NCBI RefSeq assembly: GCF_024806495.1
Contig: NZ_JANUFF010000003.1
Coordinates: 124,001 to 188,000, forward strand
Reading direction: 5' to 3'
Origin: Chryseobacterium sp. JUb7
Lineage (GTDB): Bacteria; Bacteroidota; Bacteroidia; Flavobacteriales; Weeksellaceae
Length of the DNA stretch: 64,000 bases
The notes beneath the pieces were generated by a model that saw nothing but the letters and a program-made list of their open reading frames with translations, did no database searches and was not told the DNA's origin. Made by a program: the position numbers and the translations under genes. Of the stretch, positions 7,404 to 16,419 are shown in pieces (within the stretch, counting starts at the first letter, position 1; each line of letters starts with the position of its first letter).

Positions 7404-8465
7404 TTATCCTTGCTGATTTCCTAAAAAAGCATCCCAGCCCTGTGCCGTTAAAGCGACTAGTTGATTGGAACCTCTTGCTACCATGAAATTTCCGTCTTCT
7501 TTCTCCACGGCATGTCCAATAATTGTAAAATCCGGATGATTTTTAATCTTATCAAAATCATTCGGAGAAATGGTGAACAACAATTCATAATCTTCACCAC
7601 CGCTCAAGGCCGTCATTACAGGATTCAAATTGAACTCATCTGCCGTAGTGATCGTTAAATTATCCATTGGTACCTTCTCTTCATATAATCTGAAACCAAC
7701 TTTCGACTGATCTGAAAGATGCAGAATTTCAGAAGCTAAACCGTCTGAAATATCAATCATTGAAGTAGGTTTGATATCCAACTGTTCCAGGATCCCTTTC
7801 ACATCCGTTCTTGCTTCAGGCTTCAACTGTCTTTCCAAAATATAGTCGTATCCTTCCATTTCAGGTTGCATATTAGGATCAGCCAGGAAAACAGCATGCT
7901 CTCTTTCCAAAATCTGAAGTCCCATATATGCGCCTCCTAAATCTCCGGTTACCACAAGAAGATCATTAGCCTTTGCTGTACTTCTCTTAACGATATTCTC
8001 ATCATTTTCAAGACCGATTGCTGTAATACTCATAACAAGCCCGGCGTTCGAGCTCGTAGTATCTCCACCCACCAAATCTACTTTATAACGACTGCAAGCC
8101 GCCTGAATTCCGGAATAAATTTCTTCTAAAGCCTCTACCGGAAAACGGTTTGAAACAGCCAAAGAAACCAAAATCTGTGTAGGTGTCGCATTCATCGCGG
8201 CAATATCACTTAGGTTAACAACCACAGCTTTATATCCTAAATGCTTCAATGGAACATAGCCCAAATTGAAATGCACTCCTTCAGCCAGAACATCAGTTGT
8301 AAGAACAACTTTTTTATTTTCAGGGTTAATAACTGCGGCATCATCTCCTACTCCAAGCTCCGAAGATTCATTGGCTAGAGGAAAAAATTCCGTAAGGTGT
8401 TTAATTAACCCAAATTCTCCTAATTTGGAAATCGGGGTCAATTCAGGTTCTTTATCTTCAAACAT
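7404..8465 (-). CDS. thiL: Thiamine-phosphate kinase
   Basis: 353 residues of the AIR synthase/PurM superfamily. Signatures include GEFGLIKHLTEFFP at the N-terminus, GVGDDAAVI and TTDVLAEGVHF (Asp residues for Mg-ATP), GGDTTSS, and DISDGLASEILHL. Phosphorylates thiamine monophosphate to thiamine pyrophosphate. It stands alone, away from other thi genes, with no TPP riboswitch visible upstream. An 80-base gap separates it from the thioesterase gene on the same strand. Confidence 0.92.
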   Translation of the reverse strand: MFEDKEPELTPISKLGEFGLIKHLTEFFPLANESSELGVGDDAAVINPENKKVVLTTDVLAEGVHFNLGYVPLKHLGYKAVVVNLSDIAAMNATPTQILVSLAVSNRFPVEALEEIYSGIQAACSRYKVDLVGGDTTSSNAGLVMSITAIGLENDENIVKRSTAKANDLLVVTGDLGGAYMGLQILEREHAVFLADPNMQPEMEGYDYILERQLKPEARTDVKGILEQLDIKPTSMIDISDGLASEILHLSDQSKVGFRLYEEKVPMDNLTITTADEFNLNPVMTALSGGEDYELLFTISPNDFDKIKNHPDFTIIGHAVEKEDGNFMVARGSNQLVALTAQGWDAFLGNQQG

Positions 8466-8545
8466 ATCTTTTAATTATAAATAATGAGTAATTGATCATA
8501 GCCATCTTTGAACTTTAAATTCAAATCATTAAACATAGACCTATT

Positions 8546-9037
8546 TTAAGCAAATACCGATGGATCAATGTTTTCCGGACGGAAAGGAAGCTTTTTAAAG
8601 TCTTCTCTCGTCAAAACAATCGTATCCGGAGTTTTATATTTATTAATTGCCTCTACCACGTCATCCGGCGGCGTTGTCATTTTTCTCAGCATAGTATCAA
8701 TCCATACACCTGTAGCTTCTGAAGTGGCACAATGTTCTCCTTGCGGAGTATAAAACTTATGTACAAAACGGTAAATAGAACAGTCTTCTGCACAAGCATC
8801 AACTTCCAGACTTACAATCACGGTCTGATCCGCAAATATTTCCTTAAAAAAAGAAAATCTTTCATGCATAATGACAGGACCGATTCCCCATCGGCTCATC
8901 TGTGTAACACCCATCTTTTCCTGCTTCATAAAAGCCATCCTGGTCTGAGCGCAATATTGAACGTAAGATGAATTGGCTAAATGTTTGTTGGCATCAAGAT
9001 CACTCCAACGTACTTCGAATTTATGGTAAAAAATCAT
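8546..9037 (-). CDS. Acyl-CoA thioesterase, hotdog fold (4HBT)
   Basis: 163 residues. The N-terminal pattern FEVRWSDLDANKHLANSSYVQY is the 4HBT signature, with the catalytic Asp in the WSDLDANKH segment. Cytoplasmic. It probably hydrolyses acyl-CoA or another thioester; the exact substrate cannot be read from sequence. Divergent from the flavoprotein gene at 9152. Confidence 0.87.
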   Translation of the reverse strand: MIFYHKFEVRWSDLDANKHLANSSYVQYCAQTRMAFMKQEKMGVTQMSRWGIGPVIMHERFSFFKEIFADQTVIVSLEVDACAEDCSIYRFVHKFYTPQGEHCATSEATGVWIDTMLRKMTTPPDDVVEAINKYKTPDTIVLTREDFKKLPFRPENIDPSVFA

Positions 9038-9109
9038 TTAAGTATCGGTTTTAGAATAATTAAATTATATTCTTCAAAATTACTCAAATAAGATGGTTTA
9101 TAAAAATTG

Positions 9110-9117
9110 TACTTTTG
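9110..9117 (+). promoter_or_regulatory. Candidate -7 element TACTTTTG
   Basis: Matches TAnnTTTG, 35 bases before the ATG at 9152 in the divergent spacer. It also argues against starting the flavoprotein at the earlier in-frame ATG at 9107, which would begin inside the promoter. Confidence 0.35.
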
Positions 9118-9151
9118 GAAAAATAATCTTGAGCATAAGATTAAAATAGTT

Positions 9152-10354
9152 ATGAAGCGAATTATCATTATCGGAGGAGGTGCGGCAGGATTTTTCTGCG
9201 CATCCAATCTTGACGAAACAAAATATAAAATTACCATTCTCGAGCAGAATTCGGATGTCCTTCAGAAAGTTAAAATTTCGGGAGGCGGACGATGCAATGT
9301 AACCCATGCCTGTTTTGACCCAAGAGAGCTGGTTCAGTTCTACCCTCGTGGAAACAAGGAATTATTGAGTGTCTTTACAAAATTTCAGCCTGGTGATACG
9401 ATGGATTGGTTTGATCAGCGAAAAGTGCCGTTGAAAATAGAAAATGACAACAGAGTTTTCCCGGAAAGCAATTCATCACAAACGATTATCAATACTTTCC
9501 TGAACGAAATTCAACAGAAAAAAGTCGAAGTAAAAACTAAATGCTCCGTCAAAGAAATTCAAAAACAGGATGAAAAGTACCTTGTAAAAACAAGTTTAGG
9601 AGATTTTGAAGCTGATTTTGTGATTTATACGACCGGAAGTTCTCCGAAATCATTAAAAATGATTGAAAGCCTAGGTCATAAAATCATTGACCTTGTACCA
9701 TCCCTTTTTACATTTAATATCAAAGATGATTTATTGAAAGACATTGCCGGAACCAGTTTTGAAATGGCTGAAACATCCATTCCGAAGCTGAAAACCGAGG
9801 AAAGCGGACCAATGATCATTACGCACTGGGGGCTTTCGGGGCCTGCTATTTTGAAAATTTCGGCTTGGGAAGCTATTAATTTGGCTAAAGTGAAATATAA
9901 CTTTGATATTCAGGTTAATTTCATTTCAAAAGATATTGATGATGCTGAAGAATTATTTCAAAACTTCAAACAGTCGAATCCGAAGAAAACCATCGGACAA
10001 TCGAAAATTTTTGACATAACGAATCGTTTTTGGCAGAGAATTCTTGAAGTTTCAAAAGTTGATCTCAATAAACAGGTCGCCCAGATTTCAGGAAAGGAAA
10101 TGCAGACGATTCTTGAGAATTTATGCAAAAAGAAATTTCAGGTTACCGGAAAGTCTACTTTTAAAGACGAATTTGTAACTGCCGGAGGTGTTGATTTAAA
10201 GGAAATTAACTTTAAAAATATGTCTTCAAAAATTTTGTCTAACTTTTATATAGCCGGAGAAGTTTTGAATATCGATGCAGTAACAGGCGGATTTAATTTT
10301 CAGGCATGCTGGAGTGAAGCATGGCTGATAGCACAGGATTTAAATCAATTATAA
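9152..10354 (+). CDS. NAD(P)/FAD-dependent oxidoreductase, YhiN/HI0933 family
   Basis: 400 residues from the ATG at 9152, where the Rossmann strand starts at once (MKRIIIIGGGAAGFFCA, GxGxxG dinucleotide site). SGGGRCNVTH near 45, THWGLSGPAIL in the middle and GEVLNIDAVTGGFNFQACW near the end are hallmarks of the HI0933/YhiN flavoprotein family. The C-terminal Ala-Trp-rich end is typical. Physiological substrate unknown. The next gene starts 11 bases downstream. Confidence 0.9.
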   Translation: MKRIIIIGGGAAGFFCASNLDETKYKITILEQNSDVLQKVKISGGGRCNVTHACFDPRELVQFYPRGNKELLSVFTKFQPGDTMDWFDQRKVPLKIENDNRVFPESNSSQTIINTFLNEIQQKKVEVKTKCSVKEIQKQDEKYLVKTSLGDFEADFVIYTTGSSPKSLKMIESLGHKIIDLVPSLFTFNIKDDLLKDIAGTSFEMAETSIPKLKTEESGPMIITHWGLSGPAILKISAWEAINLAKVKYNFDIQVNFISKDIDDAEELFQNFKQSNPKKTIGQSKIFDITNRFWQRILEVSKVDLNKQVAQISGKEMQTILENLCKKKFQVTGKSTFKDEFVTAGGVDLKEINFKNMSSKILSNFYIAGEVLNIDAVTGGFNFQACWSEAWLIAQDLNQL

Positions 10355-10365
10355 AATAACTAACC

Positions 10366-10782
10366 ATGAAAAAAATTATTCTTTTTATTTTCCTTTTAGG
10401 ATCTACTTTAGCTTTTTCTCAAATACAGGAAGGCGTAAAAGCCTCTCCAACAGATCAGTCTTCCAGAGATCAGTATGTCCCTGGGGCAGACATAGCTCCT
10501 GTTTTTCCAGGTGGAATCACAGAATTTAGAAATATTGTTGCCAAAAAAATAAATGCAAGCAAAATAAAAGGAGTAAAAGGTAAGTTAACTTCTTCCGCTA
10601 AATTTGCTGTTAGCGCAAAAGGAGAAATAGAGCAAGTTTCCGTTACAGGAGACAATTCAGTTTTGAATCACGAAGTAGAAAAAGCAATAAAATCAACAAA
10701 AACAAAATGGGCCCCTGCCACTTATAAAAATAACCCCGTAAAATACTGGTTTACAATTCCTTTTTCCATCGTTTTTGAATAA
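10366..10782 (+). CDS. Secreted protein with TonB-C-like domain (paralogue 2)
   Basis: 138 residues. Signal peptide 1-18 (FLLGSTLAFSQ), then PVFPGGITEFRNIVAKKI and a C-terminal domain ending WAPATYKNNPVKYWFTIPF. The pattern of PxFPGGxxxF, a central FxVxxxGxI segment and a final WxPAxxNxxPVxYxxxxPF is shared with the proteins at 15386 and 15857. It is essentially a bare TonB C-terminal-like domain exported without a membrane anchor. Function unknown. Confidence 0.75.
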   Translation: MKKIILFIFLLGSTLAFSQIQEGVKASPTDQSSRDQYVPGADIAPVFPGGITEFRNIVAKKINASKIKGVKGKLTSSAKFAVSAKGEIEQVSVTGDNSVLNHEVEKAIKSTKTKWAPATYKNNPVKYWFTIPFSIVFE

Positions 10783-10789
10783 AACTAAG

Positions 10790-11428
10790 ATGCTTTCAGT
10801 CAAAAAAAATAGCTCTATCTTATTTAAAACCCTTTTAATCATAGGGTTTGGATATTTTTTTTGGCTGATGCTTAAAATTACTTTGGAATACATTCCATTA
10901 AAGCCAAATGTAAGCTTTTTAATGATCAAGCAGTCTGAGGTTACTGCCAGAAAAGAATATCTATGGTTTTTCTATACCCACGTTTACACAAGTATTTTCG
11001 TTTTACTTTCGGGCTTTTTGGCCATTCTCAGAAAAGATTTCGGATTAAAAAATTTCCATAGAAATATGGGGAAAGTTTATATCTTTTTAATTCTGATTTT
11101 TGCCGCCTCTTCAGGAATTTACATGGGATTTTTTGCCAATGGCGATTTTTATTCTAAAATTTCATTTATCATTTTAGGAGGGCTCTGGTGGATTTCCACT
11201 TTTAAAGCTTATCAGTTTGCCCGGCAGAAGAAATTTAAAGAACATAAGCAATGGATGTGGCGCAGTTTTGCTCTTACGGTTTCTGCCATTACATTGAGAA
11301 TGTGGAAAGTAATTATTGTATATTTATTTCACCCGAATCCGATGGATGTATATCAGATCATTGCCTGGATGGGATGGATTCCCAATATTATTTTAATTGA
11401 ATATTTAATCACCAAAAAAGCAATATAA
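10790..11428 (+). CDS. DUF2306-type membrane protein
   Basis: 212 residues from the ATG at 10790; a TTG at 10775 overlaps the previous gene and is less likely. About five transmembrane helices are visible (near 14-34, 60-80, 92-110, 122-140, 185-205). The loop HRNMGKVYIFLI and later HKQWMWRSFALT, with conserved His residues, are typical of DUF2306. The His pattern suggests possible haem or quinone contact, but the role is unknown. Confidence 0.77.
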   Translation: MLSVKKNSSILFKTLLIIGFGYFFWLMLKITLEYIPLKPNVSFLMIKQSEVTARKEYLWFFYTHVYTSIFVLLSGFLAILRKDFGLKNFHRNMGKVYIFLILIFAASSGIYMGFFANGDFYSKISFIILGGLWWISTFKAYQFARQKKFKEHKQWMWRSFALTVSAITLRMWKVIIVYLFHPNPMDVYQIIAWMGWIPNIILIEYLITKKAI

Positions 11429-11498
11429 ATTACAGGAAGTCAGACATTAAGTAAGTTTATCATCCTTCGATAATCATTAAAATCAACAAAAACTACAT

Positions 11499-12419
11499 AT
11501 GAAAATTTTAAAATTAACACTTATCTCCTTATTTACCATCGGTTTAGTTGCCTGTAAAAAAGATGCAAAAACCACTGATTCTTCAAAAGACAGTCTTACC
11601 GCCAAGAAGGATTCGGTAGTGGTTCCTGAAATTTATAAGGAATATTACGGAATTTATACCGGTGAATTTGCAGGTAAAGGTAAGATTTACGACAACGAAA
11701 CAGATGAGTATTACGACGGAACGGATTATAAAAAAATATCGTTAAAAATCAATAAAATCACGAAAGACAGTGTTTACGGACAAAGTATTGTGAACGGAAA
11801 CCAAAGACCCTTCCGGGGTATTTTCAATGAAAGCACAAAATCTTTTGTTCTGGATGAGCCCGGAAATGATAAAACCGACGGAAGATTTGAGGTGAAATTA
11901 ACTCAGGACAGCTTAACGGGAAACTGGAATGCATTCAATAAATCTGCAGTAAAGGCACCGTCTAAAAGCCTGAAACTGATCAAAAAAACTTTTGCTTACA
12001 ATCCCAACTTTATGTTGGATGAGAATTCTGATCTGATCGATTGGGAAAACCCGAAGAAATTTGTCGAAAAATATATTGATGAAGAAACCGGGAAATCTGA
12101 AAGCTATACCGCTTCGAAAAACAGAATTGCCTCTGATGCCGTTTTTAAACTCAATGCTTCAAAACAGAAACTTACAGAAAAAGATCTGAAAAACCTCAGA
12201 AAACTGGATATGGAAATCATTAAGAATTCAGTTTTTGCAAGACACGGATATTCCTTTAAAAAAGCAACTTACAGAAACTTCTTTGAACAGACAGACTGGT
12301 ATATTCCTGTTTCCAACAATGTAGATAATGATCTCTCGCCAATGGAAAAGGAAAATGTAGCACTGCTGAACCGTTTTATAAAATACGCGGAAGATAAATA
12401 TGACAGTTTTGGAAGGTAA
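11499..12419 (+). CDS. YARHG-domain lipoprotein
   Basis: 306 residues. The lipobox GLVAC puts Cys19 at the mature N-terminus, followed by a Lys/Asp/Ser linker. Residues about 45-165 form a beta-rich region (YYGIYTGEFAGKGKIYD...). The C-terminal 80 residues carry a YARHG domain (NSVFARHGYSFK, then FFEQTDWY and LSPMEKENVALLNRFIKY). YARHG domains are found in extracytoplasmic and peptidase-associated proteins. It abuts the convergent DUF2809 gene with no spacer. Confidence 0.8.
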   Translation: MKILKLTLISLFTIGLVACKKDAKTTDSSKDSLTAKKDSVVVPEIYKEYYGIYTGEFAGKGKIYDNETDEYYDGTDYKKISLKINKITKDSVYGQSIVNGNQRPFRGIFNESTKSFVLDEPGNDKTDGRFEVKLTQDSLTGNWNAFNKSAVKAPSKSLKLIKKTFAYNPNFMLDENSDLIDWENPKKFVEKYIDEETGKSESYTASKNRIASDAVFKLNASKQKLTEKDLKNLRKLDMEIIKNSVFARHGYSFKKATYRNFFEQTDWYIPVSNNVDNDLSPMEKENVALLNRFIKYAEDKYDSFGR

Positions 12420-12821
12420 TTAGTTAGCACCAGCTTCTCCTTTTGAATGATTCAATTTCACAAAAAAAGAAAGCAGTAAACATCCTACCAAATAGCACAA
12501 AATATCGATCCAGGAAAAAGAATTCCCCACAATTATATACATCAGGCTTCCTTCCGGGAAGCCTAATTGGTCTGCAATTTTAAAATACTGGGCAAGCTCT
12601 ACAAGACAGGAGAACATAAAAATCCCGAAAATGACTTTCTGATCATTTTTGGTCTTAACAAAACTTTTAATAAAGGTGTAGATCAGCATTACAACAATTA
12701 CATCACCCAAATAAGCCCGCACAAAGAAAATATCTTTTAAGCTGGTTGCAATCAAGACCTCAACCAAGAAAATAAACAGGGTTAGCAGGAAATATTTCAG
12801 ATTAAATTTTAAGTTTATCAT
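12420..12821 (-). CDS. DUF2809 small integral membrane protein
   Basis: 133 residues with four predicted transmembrane helices (about 8-28, 36-52, 62-80, 100-120). FFVRAYLGDVIVVMLIY and CLVELAQYF are typical of DUF2809. Inner membrane, function unknown. It converges on the YARHG lipoprotein with zero intergenic bases, so transcripts may overlap at their 3' ends. Confidence 0.75.
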   Translation of the reverse strand: MINLKFNLKYFLLTLFIFLVEVLIATSLKDIFFVRAYLGDVIVVMLIYTFIKSFVKTKNDQKVIFGIFMFSCLVELAQYFKIADQLGFPEGSLMYIIVGNSFSWIDILCYLVGCLLLSFFVKLNHSKGEAGAN

Positions 12822-12875
12822 TTGAATTTATATTTTAGCCGGAATTCTAAAAAACAATAATCAATTCCGATTTTT

Positions 12876-13097
12876 ATGGCAGATTTTATATTTCTTATTT
12901 TCATTCCTCCGGTTTTATTATTCGTTTACTACGTAGGTTTTGTGACGATGACAAAAGTAAAGATAAAACAGGTAGACAATGATATGAAAACTCATGTATT
13001 GAGAATTCTTTTTGGGCTGATTACCTTTTCCGTTATTGCCCTTTTTATTCTGCTGATTAAATGGATTATAACTTCTTCAGCGGCATTAAACCCATAA
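12876..13097 (+). CDS. Small membrane protein, unknown
   Basis: 73 residues with two hydrophobic helices (about 3-24 and 46-68) separated by a basic loop. Not recognised. Divergent from the DUF2809 gene and followed by a GC-rich perfect hairpin. Confidence 0.6.
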   Translation: MADFIFLIFIPPVLLFVYYVGFVTMTKVKIKQVDNDMKTHVLRILFGLITFSVIALFILLIKWIITSSAALNP

Positions 13098-13105
13098 TAT
13101 ATAAA

Positions 13106-13134
13106 GGCTCCGGCGTCCTTCGGACGCCGGAGCC
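13106..13134. repeat. GC-rich perfect 13-bp hairpin between convergent genes
   Basis: GGCTCCGGCGTCC-TTC-GGACGCCGGAGCC is a perfect inverted repeat, nine bases after the small membrane gene and before the end of the minus-strand thioredoxin gene. The flanks lack strong T runs on either strand. It may act as a bidirectional terminator or be a REP-type element. Confidence 0.65.
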
Positions 13135-13151
13135 CAATATTCTTCTTATCT

Positions 13152-13808
13152 TTATTTTTTAACTTTAACCGTACATCCGATGGCAACGGTCTTAGTCATT
13201 TTTATCGGTTCATTTTTAATCAACGCATTTACAGCATCCTGAACATAATATTCTGAAACATCGTTTGGGTTTTCGTAATTATTGTCTATAGCTCCGATGT
13301 ATTTGACGATATTTTTCCCGTTTTCTTTTTGCAGCAGGAAAACATGCGGTGTTTTGGTAGCACCGTAGAGAGGGAAAATTTTTTGGCCTTCATCTACCAT
13401 ATAAGGAAATGAAAAGCTTTTCTGTTTTGCCCGGTCAATCATCTGCTTATAGCCATCTTCAGGCTGCACAGCCGGATCATTTGGATTGATTGCGATCACA
13501 GGATATCCTTGAGATTTGTACTTTTTATCAAGCTCAATAATTCTGTCTTCATATTTTTTGGCATAGGGACAGTGATTACAGGTAAAAACAACAATAAAGC
13601 CTTTCGCTGATTTAAAGTCGCTCAATGAAACCATCTTTCCGTCGACATTTTTTAATTTAAAATCTGTAGCTTCATCACCGATCTCATAGCCTTTTGCAGA
13701 TGAGGTTCTGTGTTTGGAATCCCCATTCTCATCTTTACTTACCGATGTAAAACTTAAAAGTCCCAGACCGACCAGTAAGCTCATCATTAAAATTTTCAGA
13801 TTTTTCAT
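13152..13808 (-). CDS. Exported redoxin/thioredoxin-family protein
   Basis: 218 residues with an N-terminal signal segment (about 1-22). The mature part is an AhpC/TSA-redoxin-like thioredoxin fold: EIGDEATDFKLKNVDGKMVSLSDF followed by VFTCNHCPYAKKYEDRI, where Cys-x-x-Cys (CNHC) replaces the usual WCxxC. CNHCPYxK is typical of a thioredoxin-family group in Bacteroidetes. Probably a periplasmic redox protein. It follows a TlpA-like gene on the same strand by ten bases, so the two form an operon. Confidence 0.82.
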   Translation of the reverse strand: MKNLKILMMSLLVGLGLLSFTSVSKDENGDSKHRTSSAKGYEIGDEATDFKLKNVDGKMVSLSDFKSAKGFIVVFTCNHCPYAKKYEDRIIELDKKYKSQGYPVIAINPNDPAVQPEDGYKQMIDRAKQKSFSFPYMVDEGQKIFPLYGATKTPHVFLLQKENGKNIVKYIGAIDNNYENPNDVSEYYVQDAVNALIKNEPIKMTKTVAIGCTVKVKK

Positions 13809-13818
13809 ACTATTTTGT

Positions 13819-14307
13819 TTAATTAAAATTCTTTGTAATTGTATTTTCCAGTTCTTCTTTACTCATTTCGCCGTCATTGAAATGTATTTTCTCGCCGTTT
13901 TTATAGAAAATCGTTACCGGAATATTTCCATCCCAATCTTTTTCGAAGCGAGGAATCCAGGTATTCATTCGCTTGATATCGTCTAATAAAATTACTTCGG
14001 CAGTCAGATTTTTATTTTTGATAAATTTAATGACTCTTTCCTTATCTACCAGCCTGTCCAGCGAAACCAAAATCATTTTAAAATTCGGATTATCAGCATA
14101 TTTTTTATTGATTTCCATAAAATGCGGAAGCTCTTTCACACAAGGGGCACAGGTAGTTGCCCAAAAATTGACAACAAGAAATTTATCTTTTTCTTCCTGA
14201 ATTCTTTTTTCAAGTTCTTCATATTTTATAGCAGACACGTTTGTTTGCTGAGCATTGAAAAGAGTCATACCCAGGAACATAAATAAAATATTAATCAGAT
14301 TCTTCAT
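13819..14307 (-). CDS. TlpA-like thioredoxin-fold protein
   Basis: 162 residues from the ATG at 14307. A signal peptide (about 1-19, ending LFNAQ) precedes a thioredoxin fold with VVNFWATTCAPCVKELP, giving a CAPC active site, and a cis-Pro region NIPVTIFYKNG. Likely a periplasmic thiol-disulfide oxidoreductase, first in an operon with the CNHC redoxin downstream. Specific partner unknown. Confidence 0.85.
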   Translation of the reverse strand: MKNLINILFMFLGMTLFNAQQTNVSAIKYEELEKRIQEEKDKFLVVNFWATTCAPCVKELPHFMEINKKYADNPNFKMILVSLDRLVDKERVIKFIKNKNLTAEVILLDDIKRMNTWIPRFEKDWDGNIPVTIFYKNGEKIHFNDGEMSKEELENTITKNFN

Positions 14308-14445
14308 GCTCAAAATTAACAATAAATGTAATTCAAATTGCTGTTAATGGAATTTTATATTTTATACTTAAAACAGTAAACTTATCATTAAAATTAAATA
14401 TTTGCCTTATTTTTGACTCTTAAAACCTTTTTTAAGAAAAAATAC

Positions 14446-15243
14446 ATGAAAAAACTTTACTTACTATTACCTTTTTTTGCGCTGATGTCTTGTGAAAAAA
14501 CAATAGATCAGGATACTTCAGAATTCGACAACCCTATTTTGGTGACAAAAATGGTTCAGAATGGAGACGATTTTACGTTCAGCTATAGTGGAGCAAAAAT
14601 TACTGAGATGAAAAACACCACAGATGGATGGAAAAGAGCTTTTTCTTATACAGGAGATCTGATTACAAAGTATATAGATACTCACGCGGATAATTCTACT
14701 GAAATAACGACGATTACTTATAACAGCAATCACAAAATCACTAAAAAAACAACTATTTTCAGTGCTTTTCCCGGCTCTACAAATACAACTACGTATTCTT
14801 ATATCGGAGGTGATAAAATCAAAATCACCGCAACGCTGGCTTCCCCGGGCTCTACAAAAACATACACTAAAGATGCTTTTATCAATACTAACGGATCTCT
14901 GAAAAACTGGACAGAGACCGTATCTGAAGTTGTAGGAGCAGGAACCACAAACGGGACAGGGATATTAAAAGACGTAAAGTATGATGGCGGAAGCTTTCCT
15001 TTCAAAAATATCACAGGATATACCAAAATGCTTGAAAGTGAAGACATGAACGGCTCTGAAAGAAATGTCGTAGACTATTATAACCTTATCACCTATCCTG
15101 GCGGAGAAGAATCTACAATTTTCAAATCGACCTATGAATATCATACAAACGGATACCCGAAAAAAGATGTCCGCGATTATTATCATGGAAACGGACTTGG
15201 TTATAAAACTGAAATGACGACTTACGAATACAATCACTTATAA
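14446..15243 (+). CDS. Putative lipoprotein, unknown
   Basis: 265 residues from the ATG at 14446. The lipobox is LMSCEK with Cys14. The rest is rich in Thr, Tyr and Gly with alternating beta patterns (FTFSYSGAKI, TYSYIGGDKIKITATL, TYEYHTNGYPKK), resembling RHS/YD-like or wide beta-sheet surface lipoproteins of flavobacteria. No named family recognised. Followed directly by a strong terminator. Confidence 0.7.
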   Translation: MKKLYLLLPFFALMSCEKTIDQDTSEFDNPILVTKMVQNGDDFTFSYSGAKITEMKNTTDGWKRAFSYTGDLITKYIDTHADNSTEITTITYNSNHKITKKTTIFSAFPGSTNTTTYSYIGGDKIKITATLASPGSTKTYTKDAFINTNGSLKNWTETVSEVVGAGTTNGTGILKDVKYDGGSFPFKNITGYTKMLESEDMNGSERNVVDYYNLITYPGGEESTIFKSTYEYHTNGYPKKDVRDYYHGNGLGYKTEMTTYEYNHL

Positions 15244-15246
15244 TGG

Positions 15247-15270
15247 AAAGAGAGCTTCGGCTCTCTTTTT
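15247..15270 (+). terminator. Rho-independent terminator with TTCG tetraloop
   Basis: AAAGAGAGC-TTCG-GCTCTCTTT, 9-bp perfect stem closed by a UUCG tetraloop, then further T residues, three bases after the lipoprotein stop. Confidence 0.9.
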
Positions 15271-15385
15271 GCTGTTCTGAAAAATAAAGGTTTTTAATAT
15301 TAATGATTAAAAATCACTTTGTGTATAAACATATTTACGTAATAACACTTAAAAATTAACCTAAATAAGGTTTATTAAATAAATT

Positions 15386-15826
15386 ATGCAAAAAAGAATT
15401 ACTCTGTTCATAGGCATACTTATCAATTTCATAGTTTTCGCACAGACCCCTTCAGGAGTCTGGAGATCATCAGTAATCATCCCTGAAGAAATTTTTCAAA
15501 AATTCGGCTTTACTGAAGCTCAGCTTAAAACAGATACAGAACCTCAGTTTCCGGGAGGAATTCACATTTTAAGAATGACTGTTGCAGATAAAATAGACTT
15601 AGGAAACGTCAAATCATCCAAAGACAGACTTAAAACAACCCTATATTTTGTCATAGAAAGTGACGGTAAAATCTCAGACGTTATCTCTATTGGCGATAAT
15701 GACGATTTTAATAAAGAAGGGGAAAGAATTATTAAGAGCATTAAAAATATATGGACTCCCGCAAAATTAAATGGTGAACCTGTACGTTTTATATATGCAC
15801 TTCCTCTGACAATGGCATTTGAATAA
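15386..15826 (+). CDS. Secreted protein with TonB-C-like domain (paralogue 3)
   Basis: 146 residues. Signal peptide about 1-19 (ending IVFAQ). PQFPGGIHILRMTVADKIDL and the closing IWTPAKLNGEPVRFIYALPL match the family described at 10366. First of a tandem pair: the next paralogue starts 30 bases later and is the same length, so a gene duplication is likely. Confidence 0.75.
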   Translation: MQKRITLFIGILINFIVFAQTPSGVWRSSVIIPEEIFQKFGFTEAQLKTDTEPQFPGGIHILRMTVADKIDLGNVKSSKDRLKTTLYFVIESDGKISDVISIGDNDDFNKEGERIIKSIKNIWTPAKLNGEPVRFIYALPLTMAFE

Positions 15827-15856
15827 TTTTAAAATATTAACTAAAACCCGTTGGTA

Positions 15857-16291
15857 ATGAAAAGGATAACTCTATTTATAGGAATATTTCTGAATATTCT
15901 TCTTTTTGCACAGGAAGCATCAACCTATACAAGCGTAACCAATGTTCCTGATTATGCTGTTTTAAAAACAAAAATGAAGCTGGATGACGCAGTAACCAAA
16001 GCCGATGTTCCTCCGGAATATCCGGGTGGAAAGGAAGTTTTTAAAAGAACATTCGCCGAAAAAATGGATGTCATTGATGTCAAAACCAATAAAATCAATA
16101 CGACAGTATATTTTATCGTTGAAAAAACGGGATATGTCCGGTATGTAACAGCCATAAGTGACAATAAACAACACGCTCAAGCTGCTGAAGTAGCCATCAG
16201 AAGAATGTTTATAAAATGGAAACCCGCAACGATCAACGGTGAACCTGTACGGTATTTATATAGTTTTCCTTTAACCCTGAAGAAATATTAA
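15857..16291 (+). CDS. Secreted protein with TonB-C-like domain (paralogue 4)
   Basis: 144 residues from the ATG at 15857, preceded in frame by a TTG that I do not favour. The signal peptide (MKRITLFIGIFLNILLFAQ) is almost the same as that of the gene at 15386 (MQKRITLFIGILINFIVFAQ). PEYPGGKEVFKRTFAEKMDV and KWKPATINGEPVRYLYSFPL are the family signatures. Tandem duplicate; function unknown. Confidence 0.75.
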   Translation: MKRITLFIGIFLNILLFAQEASTYTSVTNVPDYAVLKTKMKLDDAVTKADVPPEYPGGKEVFKRTFAEKMDVIDVKTNKINTTVYFIVEKTGYVRYVTAISDNKQHAQAAEVAIRRMFIKWKPATINGEPVRYLYSFPLTLKKY

Positions 16292-16419
16292 ATATTGTTT
16301 TTGTAAAAATTTTATTCAGGTGAGAAAATTCTTTGAAGATTAAGCTTATCAAATCCGTAAGCTTTAGTGCAATTCATTTTGTAAATCCATTTTTTATTGT
16401 AATTTTCAGTAAAATAGAA

